Of a DNA stretch of 64,000 bases, positions 21,394-32,860 are shown piece after piece (the stretch's first letter is position 1; each line of letters starts with the position of its first letter). The stretch is taken from the NCBI GenBank assembly GCA_030686995.1, contig CM060692.1, forward strand, positions 126,681,796 to 126,745,795, in the 5' to 3' direction. The stretch comes from Artemisia argyi (Eukaryota > Streptophyta > Magnoliopsida > Asterales > Asteraceae). A program made the position numbers and the translations under genes. A model generated the notes under the pieces. It saw only the letters and a program-made list of their open reading frames with translations, had not been told where the DNA came from and searched no databases.

Positions 21394-23869
21394 TGGTAGA
21401 GTCAGGCTCGTGACTCGAATAAAAACAAACGCTTATTGGGAGGCAACCCAAGCTTTATTTATTTATTTGTTTGTTTGTTTGTTTATTTTTGATTATATTT
21501 GTTTCCGTATGCATGTTTTATTTTTATTGTTTGTGGCTCATGTTTCAAAGTAAATTGTGAAAATGCTTTATTTTGTCTTTAACTTCGTCTTAACTTCATA
21601 TAAAGGTATTTTGCAAAAGCTAAGTGTAAGGGGAAACCCAAATTTGTTTATAAGAACAAAAATGATCATGATTCGCCACAATATTAAATGAGCATGTATA
21701 TTAGTAATTGTTAGAGTCAAATGCTTGTATCGAGTCATAATGATGTTTTGCAGGATTTTCCAGGAAATAAGGCATGAGTTTTTCCAGAAATTTTCCGGAA
21801 ACTTAACATAAGATTTTTCCATGAACATTCTGACGGCGTCAGGAGTTACAACCTGACGACATAAGGTGCCAAAAATTCTGAAAAATTTTGCTAGTTTTGT
21901 TTAAACCGGAGTCTTAAAGTTTTTGTTGATTATTTAGTTTTATAAACTCCAGGAAATCTGCAAACATTCATTCCACAAGCATTATATCCCTTTAAATCCT
22001 AGAAAGCAACATTAAGATATATATGCTATTTTTTCTAGGATTTGTTAGTATATATAGATTGCCGCCGATTTTACGCGAGGTTGCGTTGATTGTTTTCTCA
22101 GGTTTAACATGTTATATATGACAAGAAGATGATTTATATTTCTGGAGGGAAGCTTTCAACGTTCATTTTCATGGAGGAAGATCTAACCTTGTTGACACAC
22201 TATCCACACCAAACGAATCAGTGGAGTATTTGTTTTCATTATTTTACCTATTTTACTTTTACATTCTTTAATTGAACATTAAGGACAATGTTCATCCTAA
22301 ATGTAAGGGGAGGGTAAATGATGATACCTTATAGGATACTATTGCACTTGAGTTTGTTTATTTAATGGTAGGTGTGTAATAAAACTAAGAGAAATACTTG
22401 TTAGTGTAATTTTAGCGCCAAATTTAAATTTTTTTACAACATTTAGGAGTGAAACTTTAGCCTTAACAAGCGTCTCATGGATAGGAGTTGTATGACTAGC
22501 ACAAAACCGTACCATTCAGAAAAATTTTCCACCCAAATATGTGAGGTTCGCCTTTAGATTTGATAGGAAAAACATTTATTATTAGTGCTTATTAGTGTAC
22601 CGGTAGCATTTAGATTTAGAACTTGCGTTAGTGATACATCCCGAGACCGCTAGTGAGACTACATTCGTGTAGTAGGATTTACTACATGATAATAGGCATT
22701 AAGATCACCCTTGTGTTAAACCCGCATCATAATTACTTGACCATTTAAGTCATATTACTTGACTAGTAAAGTCAATTAATTTTTCCCACACCTTAGCGTT
22801 GTACTCATTTTTAGTACACGATACCCCTAGTACACCCCTCCGAGCCTATCTTTTCATTTATAACTTTAAGCATTTTACTTAAAGGAAGAATTTGTTACAA
22901 CCCACCCAAATGTGCAACCAAATTGCCTTAGCCTTCCGTGTATGCACTCATCTTTAGTGCATTATTGTTACATGTTTAAAACCTTAGTTAATTATCTAAT
23001 TGATTACATGGTTGCTAAGTCGAGTCATATCTTGTACATATTGTTTTGGGACGATTGGGACTCATGGGTAAAGTACTATTGTTTTGGAGTAATGGGGAAG
23101 AACATCATATATTACCCCCATATCTACGTTAATCTTAAAAAGTACTCCAAGTGTTTTGCTTATCTTGATTCGAGTCATTAGAGTAGTTTATTGTAAAGTA
23201 TGTAAAAATTCAAGTGTAAGGGGAATGTACATTCCCTATGATGTATTATTTTGGATGGTAGGGTAAAAGTGTATGCAAAAAAAAAAGTATATATATATAT
23301 AGAAAAGAAAAGAGAAAAACATACGGACTACCATCCCGTTTCATTCTTTGTTTGTTTTATGTTTTTGTTATTTTTGATTTATTAGCTTAAGTTGAGTCGA
23401 GTCTTGGCTTAGCAATGCCATATTGTACATGTAATTAACCAAGATGATTAACTCGCCACCAGTAAATATTGCCTTTATCCAACAAAACCGTGTTTTCCAT
23501 ATCCCTACACCTAACGTTATAACCCTTTAAAAGACCTCTTTGATAGTTTATCTTAGGTGTTTACGCCAAGTGGTGGAGGTTTGATCCTTTCCCAAGCCTA
23601 TGGTAATCTATTTGCTATGACAGGTAGTGAGAGAAGTTTTCCATTTCCATATTGTAATATATACTTTATTACACCCGTGAGATGTGAGTATCTAAACACT
23701 GTTTGTGTGGTGGTAGTACATGACCTCCGTGCTTGTTTTTTGTTTTTAGTGAAACGATTATTTGTTGTAATTACTTTTATATTAGTGTTAAATGACCCCT
23801 AACTTGTATTTTGATTAGAATAAAAGCGCATTTGCTTGAGGACCAGCAAATCTCAAGTGTAAGGGTATT
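21394..23869 (+). other. Non-coding 3' interior of the TGACGGCGTCA-LTR element
   Basis: No gene is recognisable. The stretch contains four 'AAGTGTAAGGGG'-like purine tracts (about 21621, 22299, 23211 and 23851), the last directly before the 3' LTR and so the likely polypurine primer. It also has a TGACGGCGTCA palindrome at about 21832 outside the LTR. The portion 23034-23869 is repeated at 15493-16331. Confidence 0.7.
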
Positions 23870-24343
23870 TGACGAGGCAAAAGTGTATCGCTTTTAAGGG
23901 GTCATTTAAACCCGAATTCGAGATTATTTGATCAATTATTGCCCTAAATCGTTCCTTTTGTCATTTTAGGTACTTTTGGAGAGAAATCTGGAAAAGGAAG
24001 CATTTTGTCATTTTAGGTACTTTTGGAAGTGGAAAATACACGTGACGATCCAGAATGCTTTTAGGCTTATTGGCCTGACGGCGTCACCAAGGCCGTCAGG
24101 GTCCAAATACACATGACGGCCTAGAGCTCATTCCTACATGACGGCGTCAGAAGTGGATCTAGGCAATACGAATTTCATCTTGGCGGCGAGTTGACGGCGT
24201 CAGAGGTTAATACATGACGCCGTCAGGATGCATAGTCTATATATATTTTTTCCAATTTTTCATTGTAAAGTGTGGAACTTTTGGGGAACAAGTTTTGTAA
24301 AAACCCTAGGTCGAATTTCCTGCATATTGTGGGGGTTTCAAAC
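23870..24343 (+). repeat. 3' LTR, left part (split by chromovirus)
   Basis: This begins TGACGAGGCAAAAG and ends at the CAAAC target of the chromovirus. It continues at 48472. Compared with the 5' LTR it lacks about 130 bp around the first palindromes. At that junction a 25-bp phrase (24003-24027) repeats one lying about 45 bp upstream, so the deletion carries templated filler. The remaining palindromes and the TATA box (about 24237) are kept. Confidence 0.9.
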
Positions 24344-27300
24344 TGTAACACCCCAACCCGAAAAGGCTAAAGTGTAACATTATGGGGTCAAATCAGAACA
24401 TAAGCAAGCGGAATACATTAGTAATACAAGGTTCACAAAACAGTTCTAAAGAAAAGATAAAGGACTAATTCTAAACATTTCAACTTCCAAACTAATTACA
24501 AACTAAGAACCAAAAGTGAATATCTAAGTCTATTCTCTAATCCACGGAAAGCTATCAACAGTGTAGTCCACTAAGAGCTCCTAAGCACTCTTCGCCCAAC
24601 CCAACTTCCTTCTAAAACCTGCCGCAGGAAAAGAAATGCGGCTGAGCTTAAAAAGCCCAGTGAACAGATATAAACAAACAAAAGCTAATAACAAAAGGGA
24701 AACGAAAGTGAATCCAAAATGAATCCAAGCAAACCTGTTGAGACGAATATCAAAGAATATGGAACATACGATAGAATAGACAGAAAACGATCAAAGGGAA
24801 TACGTATAAGGAATATCAAATGAATCAAAAGAAAATGAAACGAATCATAAGTGTAAGCAAATGAACTAAGGAAAGCATAAGTCAATAACAATAAAGAAGT
24901 TAGAACAAGAAGGATCACATATACAGTAGAAGTAACAGAAATGCCCAACAATCATATACCAAATTGTACATAGAGTAGCTAGCTCGATGTACCAAATGTG
25001 AAATGGAGTGTATTGCACACACATACCCATTCACCAAATTCAAAACGAAACAAAGTACCTAGGATGCATCCATACGCCCCCTGCAAAACAGATATATATG
25101 CACAAAGCTCTAGGCTAAGTAAACATATACAATAACAAATATAGGCCTAAATAGCTAGCTTAAAGGGAACGCTGTGGACTAAAACCCACCTCCACAGATA
25201 GTGTCAATACCACTGGTGCATCAATGGCAAGGCCATGGACTCCCCATGACTGGCTATAAATTAATCAAATAATGGGCAACAAATAGGGCATAGGAATGCT
25301 ATAAGAATAAGAATTATAACATGCAACAAAAAATCAAGCAAATCCTAACAGAAATGGATCAATCAAATATGGATCATATAAGGGATCATAGCAATGGTTC
25401 AAGTTAAAGGTCCAAATCAAAGATTCATATCATGAGGTTCAAATCAAAGGTTCATAATAGCAAAAGGGTTCATAGAAAAGGTTCAAAATTTGAAGTTAAA
25501 TAACCAAAAGATGTTAAAGAATGTCATGAGGAATCTTAGATAATAAAATATATTAAGGACTTTTAAAAATTATTTAAAACCTTTTTATCGTAAAAGTATT
25601 CCTTTCAAAACACATTTCATAAAAGTCGTTAAAACCTTCATATAAAACTGACATCGTATCATAATCACAGAAATCATTTCAAAAATAGTTTTTCTCAAAA
25701 GTCATCAGGTTATATCTTTAAAAGGGTCTTCGTACAAAATCATACTATCAAATGAACCAAGGATATCATGCGTATAAAGATCAGAAATCATAATAGTGGC
25801 AATGGAACGGATCATGAGTCATAAGAAACCTTACTGAAAGGTTAGAATATCTGTACCTTAGACCGCAAGTGCAAGCATAACAGAAACATAAAGATTGGAA
25901 GCAACTCCTTATTCAGCAGATCTACACGAATTAATGATCGTCTTTATTATTCAAATGCTCGTTTTAAATCAGATTACCCCTTTTAGGTTTCTTTCTATTT
26001 TTAGAAACTTTTCATTTTTAGTAACTTGCAAAAATAGTAAGTTGCCACTTTAAGTAACCTTAACCTTAACCATTTTTAATAATTTTCCTGAATTTGTAAG
26101 TTTCCCGATGTAGCATGATTAACCATTTATAATTACAATTAGTTAGGTTTAAGTGCTCAACATAGTTATTATAATAGCTTAGAGTTTACTTATGGCAATC
26201 CATAATATTTTAAGGTTAAAAGTGTAATTATCATATAAACCATAATTTAGTATTAACTAATATTCAAAACATGCAAATCTTCCTCTCTTCGTGTTACATA
26301 AACATGCCGAATCGATTCGCACCCTTTTATATTATATTAAGTCGTAACACACATTTATATAAAGATTTAATCATTAAGATCTTTTCAAATAACAAAACTC
26401 TTATAGCCTTTTTGAACAAAAATTCCATTTGTGGTTTCTATCTCTTCCTGTTATACCATTCGAAAAAAATGAAAACCCCACAAAAATTCCAGCCGATTCC
26501 TTATTTAACAAGACGACACGTTATCGTTTTAAAAGAGGTCAAAAAGAATTGAACAAGGTTTTACCAAGACCTGTATTCGATCCAGATTCAACACACACCA
26601 CGCAAGGTTAACAGCCGATTTCATTATTTTATGCGATTCCCTTATGTCTTAAGTTTATTCGAGTTACACCAAGCAATGAGTTACTAATTCTGTTATACAT
26701 ATAGTCGAATACTTATAAGGTTTTATTCCAGTTTAGTCGAGCCATACAAAGGAATAAACAATGCACCCTCTACAAGATTTTATAGTCAAATAAAACATGC
26801 ATACAGCCGATTATATAGATGCATTTATATAGATGAATTCTTGTTATTATATGCGACTTAGCAACATGATTTTATGTAAAGTTAATATGCTTTCATGCAA
26901 AGTTTAATATGGCCGATTTAACATGCACAACAACATGGTCAAAAGATCATAATCTCGACAGAAATAGAAATATGGAAGAGGTATCGAACAAGGCTCGAAG
27001 AGTTACCCTTGAAGCGTGTAACAGGAAAGAAACAAAGACACAAGTCGAATACCAATCCGTACTCAATCTGAACAGCAGCAAGACCTTCGAACCACCAGAA
27101 TAAACCCACGTTTGAACCTTCTTTTTCGAGCAGCAATACCCATACACAATCACTCCGATAAACGAACCACAAAGAGCCTCTTTTGCTTGCTTTAAACGAG
27201 CAGACTTGGAAGGAAAAAGAATGTGGCAGCCGAATCCTTTTTTTTGTTTATAGGTTTTGAGGGTTTAGTTTGAGAGTTTTGTGTTTGTAAAATATATGTC

Positions 27301-27489
27301 GTGTGTGAGTAATACAAGGTGGGATTCGGCATATAACAACCGAATGAGAGAAAACGTGTGAGACTTGGAGCCAAAAAGAAAAGAACCAAAAATCAAGGGA
27401 TTTGCTAGAAGGTTTACCAAAGATAACTATATCAGAAATATAGACCATATTCAAAATTAAATTAACATGTAACAATACATATAGTTCGG
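24344..27489 (-). repeat. 3' LTR of the chromovirus, left part (split by Athila-like element)
   Basis: This is the first 3146 bp of the 3' LTR; the last 220 bp are at 41550-41769. It matches the 5' LTR (45101-48466) with roughly 1% differences by eye. The small frames inside (24685-24951, 26271-26552, 26909-27103 and their reverse shadows) are repeated in the other LTR and are not credible genes. Confidence 0.92.
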
Positions 27490-30400
27490 TGATTGATGCT
27501 AAACCACCAACTTATATTGACCAAAGAATGGTCAACAAAGTCAAATAGCCTAGATCAATACACCGGGTAATATAAGGTATCACCGAGTCGTTAAATCCCG
27601 TTGAGGTGTGAAATGTAACTTTAGCGTGCTTTGTGATCGGGTGTTTATTCACAGAAAGGGTTTGTTGTGAGAATTATTTGGATATTATTAACAGAAATAG
27701 CTTAGGAAAGTTATGTGAATGATTACGGGAACTGAGATTGAGAAGAAATCACCTAAAACTTAAAACTGTACGTTTGCCGAAGACGTGGACAAACGTACAA
27801 AAATGTGAATACGGTGATCTGGAAAGGCTACTGGTATGAAAATTTACTTTTTACAAACCTAATGACGAGAGAAAATTTTTGGAAATTTAAAACTAATTTT
27901 TACACTGATTTAATAATTACTATTAATTAAATACTATTTTTCTAATTACTTTTAATTAACTAAATTAACCTAACTTATAAATAATTATGAAATTAACTTG
28001 GAAAAATAGAAATTAAACTTAGAAAAATATAAAATACTATAAAACTAATTTTAGAAATGAAAATATATTTTTAAGACTATTTAATTAATTATTACTAATT
28101 ATTAACTAATTATTAATTTCTTTTTAATTATTTAAAATAACCTAAATTCTAACTAATTATTAAAATACACTAGAAAAGTGAAAATAAAATTTGGAAAAAT
28201 TAAAAATAACTAAAAACTAATTTTAAGATTTAATTTATATTTTTCTGATTTACTAATTAATTATTATTAATTATTAACTATTTAATAATTACTAAAAACT
28301 ATTTTAAATTAAGAAAAGTACTAAATGATAAAAGAAAAATCTGAAAAAATTACAGAAATAGTTTTTACACACAAGAAGCCTAGAAAAATTGTAAAAATGG
28401 AAATTGCTTATAAATAAGCTGATGAATAAGCCAAATGGCTTAAATAGAAGCTATCACTTCTATTTAGTTGGGCTTATTTGAGATTTTCTTTTTCCAAACT
28501 GCTTATTACAAGTTATTAGACAACTTTTGTGAAGTGAGATTGACTGAGGTCAAAGAAATAAGCACTTCAAGTGCTTCAAACCTTAATAGTTGGCTTTTAT
28601 TGACCAAGAGTGGAAATAAGCCAAAATCAGCTTGTGTGGGGTCCACTTTGGTGAAAACAGATGTAAACAAGTACAATGAACAAATTAAAACAAGTATCAC
28701 ACAAATAAGCTAAGTAAATAAGCTAAAATACCAAAATAAGCACTTGGCTTATTTGGTTCTGAGGCAGTCTGAGGACAGACTTTTGAGGTCAAACAAAGTG
28801 GGGTCCACAGGTTTACAGGTCAAACAACTGGTCAACCCTAAGTCCTTGGTAGGAGGGGGGTTAAATGATGCCAAGTTGGAGGTGTGGGACCCACCGGGTC
28901 AGTCACAAAACACCACCAAAGTTTGGTGGGTGACCTGAATGGTCTGTGCACAGGGCAAAGCCTTGCCCTGCAGCTCAGTTTGAGCTTAAGCACAAGCTTG
29001 AGAAAAAATCAATAAATTAAAACAACCATAGGGACTTGTAGTTCTACTGATAGACTATGACTCCAACAATTTTCAGATCTTAGAACCACCCACAAAATTC
29101 ACAATAAATCACTCCATATTTGGAAAAACCTGAGTACGGTATTTTTGACTTTTTGAGAAATTATGAGATTAGACTTTTATGAACTTGTATTGCTGGTTTA
29201 ATGACTTAAAGTGTTATGATAAGCTGTATGAAAGGTAACTTAAGTAAAAACATTCACTTATGAAAAGATTTGATTAGGTTTGAGCTTGAATAATCACCAC
29301 AGTTAACTGTGGTGATTATTTCTTAGTGATTTTGACTTTTGCAATGTTTTTGAACAAGTAAATGACTTCCCAGAGCTTTCTTACACCCAAATGACTGAAT
29401 GAAACACAGAGATGCACAATAAGACAGATGGAACACTACAAACAAGCTACAACCAAACACCCCTTAAAAAAACAGTTAAAGATGAAAACTTGATTCAAAC
29501 AAGTGTACAACACAATCTACTGCATACAACTACTCCAATTAACAATACTTAAACAAGATAAACACAATTTAACTATTAAAACTACTTATTAATGAAGAAA
29601 GGAAATTTTTGAGCTTACAAAGCCTTCCAAGCTAACTGTTAAGGACCAAAGAACCAAATGAACCAATCCTAATGCCCTCCCATGAGGTTCCTAACCCACA
29701 GCCATCCTTAATAAACTGTGCTCCAAGCTTTTTCAACCAATGATCACCACTTTTTTATTTATTTTTGATTTTTCTTAATTTTTTAGTAATTAATGAAAAC
29801 TGAGTTAGGGATGTTCACACAAGCTTATAAAGCTTTCAAAACCTTGTTTCTGAGTTTACATAAGCCTTTGAATTACTTGTACACACATTAAAAGCTTTGA
29901 TTAGAACTTGCAGATTTGAAATGAAACTTGAAAAGTGAAAATGAAACTTAAACTTTAAAATAGACTTTCATTGATAAAAAGAAGTTACAATGCATTAAAA
30001 ATAAACTGAAATACATAAAAACTAAAAGATTACACACTAAGGCTCATGTGTGAGCTACAATATATATATTGAAGCAAAAATAAATCCTAGGACTTCCCAC
30101 ATGGCTTCATTTTGAATTCTGGATGCCCCACAAGCTTCCTGTTGACCTCTTGACCAAATTTCACCGTTCAATTGTTTTGAGATCATCTGAGCTGTTGATT
30201 ACCATTTTGGCGCCAAAATGGATACGGGGCAAGGATGAGTGGTACTGGTGGGGGGTTGTTGTAGGAATTTATGGTGGTGGATTAGTTAGGTGTAAGCATT
30301 AATTGTGGGGGGCTTTTGTGGGAAAAAGGTGAGAGGAGGGGGGATGAGTCTCCCTGGTTTCACGCTGGAATGTTGGGGGAAGAAGGCGGTCAAAGGTCGT

Positions 30401-31046
30401 TTGACCTTGGTTGACTGTTTGACCCCGGTGTATTATTAGTTTAGGATTGGGCCGGGTAAGATGGGCTTTGGGAGGTGGACTGGGCAATGGGAATGTTTTG
30501 GTTTTGGGTTTGGTTTTGGTATTTAGATAATAAGGGTCCGGTTGGTTTGTTTAGTGTCAAGGACCAATTTTGTAATTGTATCAAACTTCAAGGACTGGTT
30601 TTGCACTTTTCCAAATCTGCTTCCAAGGACCAATTATGCCAATCATTAATAAACCAAGAACCAATTTTGCCATTTTTGATTTTTCAAAATTCCTAGGGAT
30701 CTATTTTGCCATTTTTGGATTTTCAGGGACTAAACTTGTAATTTTTGGAAAACTTGTTACCCAAGTGTAATTTTTATGATTTTTGACTTTTAAAACCTTG
30801 GGTTGACTTTTCCTTTCAAAATAAATGCATAGGGACTAAAATTGACAAGTTTTGAAACTTGGGGGACTGAAACTGCCAATATTGCAAACTTTGTACGTTT
30901 TTCCTTTGTTTTTGCACATTTTGCATTTAAAACACATAAAACACAATCCTTGGGATAATTTAAGTATTTCGATATCTTTTTGATTGTTTTTGTGCGTTTT
31001 GGCAGTTTAAATATATCAAAAACGATGAGTGTTTGAGCACTCATCA
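27490..31046 (-). repeat. 3' LTR of the complete Athila-like element
   Basis: It runs TGATTGATGCT...CACTCATCA. It includes an AT-rich region with TTAATTA runs (27860-28330), a duplicated-looking 'GGACCAATTTTGCCA' motif array (30558-30890) and a terminal hairpin (GATGAGTG ... CACTCATC, 31024-31045). Frames such as 28468-28713, 30475-30696 and 30790-31047 lie inside the LTR and have no supporting similarity. Confidence 0.95.
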
Positions 31047-31057
31047 ATCCCCCACAC
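31047..31057 (-). other. Polypurine tract of the Athila-like element
   Basis: Read on the minus strand this is AGTGTGGGGGAT, directly before the 3' LTR. Two similar tracts lie further inside, at about 31598-31622 and 31818-31828. Confidence 0.8.
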
Positions 31058-31099
31058 TAAACTATTGCTAGTCCCTAGCAATTTTTTTAGAAAACTTGA

Positions 31100-31500
31100 T
31101 GGATTTTAAACTCTTTACCAAAAGCCATCACTTCTGGAGTAGCCAGGTGTAAGAACTGTGGCACACCTGATAACCGTGTGATTTTGAGCAAACCACCAGC
31201 TTTCAACGGATTTGTTTAGTCTTTACCAAGAGTCGTTTGGTCCTGGACTAGCCAGCATCTTGATTGACCTAGTCAACATCTTGGTGAGCTGATTACCAAT
31301 TATGGATTTTCCACTGCCTTTACCACAAGCCATAATCTTGCGGGCTAGCCAACTCATTCACTTTATGGGATATGGGGAGCTGAGGAACCATACAATTTTG
31401 GGCAAATTGCAAGCCGCCAACGGATTTGATTTATCTTTACCAAGAGCCGTTTGCTCCTGGATTAGCCAATCCCTTTGTCGGTTAGACCTGGCGGACTGAT
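31100..31500. repeat. Imperfect tandem repeat in the Athila 3' tail, ~212-bp unit
   Basis: The phrases 'CCAACGGATTTG', 'CTTTACCAAGAGYCGTTTG' and 'CTCCTGGAYTAGCCA' occur twice about 212 bp apart. A shorter related form ('TTTACCAMAAGCC', 'TAGCCA') lies between, giving a half-unit of about 106 bp. There is no reading frame through it. The strand on which it functions, if any, is the minus strand of the element's 3' untranslated tail. Confidence 0.65.
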
Positions 31501-31597
31501 TACCACAAAAATTTTGAAATAAAGTGAAAAATTTTTGAAAATTTTGGCCAAAAACGGGGGTATTAGAAGATATTTTGATACAATTCGTTAGAATTTC

Positions 31598-31617
31598 CCC
31601 CCCCCCCCCCCCCCCCA
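31598..31617. repeat. Homopolymer C tract (G on the element's sense strand)
   Basis: An uninterrupted run of about 20 C is followed by ACACTT. On the minus strand this is AAGTGT plus a long G run, an expanded version of the polypurine tract. The frames translated through it are artefacts. Confidence 0.9.
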
Positions 31618-31926
31618 CACTTAGAAATGAATATTGTCCTCAATATTCAAAAGTCCCGGCTATTATGCCGACTCTTTGAACGTAAAAAGCCAAGATTCGA
31701 ATCTAACTGTGGAAATATCAATTTTCACTTTATTTCTATATATATACAACTTTTTTTTTTTTTTTTTTTTTTTTACATATATACATTTTTTTTTTCAAAC
31801 AGCGGGGGGTTGGCCATTCCCCCACACTAGGTGGTAGAAAATAGAAAGAATCAGAGATACGGGTGAAAACCCGTATTGTTGCTAATTTTTGTTCATCGAG
31901 TCGCTAGCTTGACTCGATCCCCGAAT

Positions 31927-32382
31927 TTAATTGTCCTTGGGGAACGTTTGGAGATCCGGGACGACCATGGATGGTACGTCCTCTCCAAAGTAGTGCTTTA
32001 AACGATGTCCATTCACTTTGAAGTTAGGACCGTCATTTTGAGATAATTCGACAGTACCATAAGGATAAACTTTTGTGATAGTGAATGGACCAGTCCATCG
32101 GGTTTTGAGCTTTCCCGAGAAGATCTTAAATCTAGAGTTGAAAAGAAGGACTCGATCACCAACGTTAAAAACGCGGTTTTTGATTTTTGAGTCATGAATC
32201 TTCTTTATCTTTTCTTTATAGATCAAAGAGTTCTCGTAAGCTTGATCACGAAGTTCGTTTAATTCATTTAGTTGAACTTTTCTATGATCACCCGCCGTTT
32301 TGAGGTCGAAATTGGCATGCTTGAGGGCCCAATAGGCTTTGTGCTCAAGCTCGATCGGAAGATGGCATGCTTTCCCGTACAC
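31927..32382 (-). pseudogene. pol: Athila-like integrase C-terminal part
   Basis: This is the last 151 codons of pol: [20 protein letters not shown], a lysine-rich helix, [14 protein letters not shown] and the WTGPFTI/YGTVEL chromatin-proximal C-terminal domain. It ends naturally at 31927. Upstream it is separated from the integrase core by a one-base insertion near 32485 that creates an early TGA. It is nearly colinear with 4593-5024 in the other Athila copy. Confidence 0.85.
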
Positions 32383-32476
32383 AAGTTTATAAGGCGTACA
32401 CCCAATGATTGTTTTGTAAGCCGTATGGAAAGCCCAAAGTGCATCATCTAATTTATCCGACCATGATGCACGATTC

Positions 32477-32860
32477 TCACCTACAGTTCATTTCCAAGAT
32501 TCTTTTAATGCCCCGATTGGAAACTTCGACTTGTCCACTCGTTTGAGGGTGGTACGCAGTGGAAAGACGGTGAGTCACACCGTACTTTTGCATGACTTTG
32601 TCGAATTTTTCATTACAGAAGTGCGTACCACGATCACTAATAATAGCACGTGGAGTTCCGAATCGGGCAAAAAGAGCTTTTAAAAATTTCACAACTACTC
32701 GGGCATCATTTGTGGGTAAAGCTTTCGCTTCAACCCATTTTGACAAGTAGTCAACTGCCACGAGTATGTATTTGTTGCCGTGAGAGGATGGAAATGGCAC
32801 CATAAAGTCGATACCCCAGATGTCAAAAATTTCACAAACTTGAATTGCATTCTGAGGCAT
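32477..32860 (-). pseudogene. pol: Athila-like integrase catalytic core
   Basis: [19 protein letters not shown] carries the first catalytic Asp and [10 protein letters not shown] the second. The downstream Glu region is at [12 protein letters not shown]. The frame is cut off from the RNase H/zinc-finger part by a frameshift near 32865 and ends at a TGA (32477) caused by a second frameshift. It corresponds to 5163-5465 of the first copy. Confidence 0.85.

Noticed and set aside
24685..27475. Several small frames such as 24685-24951, 26271-26552 and 26909-27103
   Set aside because: Each recurs in the other LTR of the chromovirus with the same context; LTR-internal frames with no recognisable domain.
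29290..29320. Palindrome (ATCACCACAGTTAACTGTGGTGAT) in the Athila LTR as a separate element
   Set aside because: It is a short perfect inverted repeat present in both LTRs at the same place; nothing suggests an independent element.
31047..31926. Possible env-like gene after Athila pol
   Set aside because: Some Athila elements carry one, but here only short frames across repeats and homopolymers are present.
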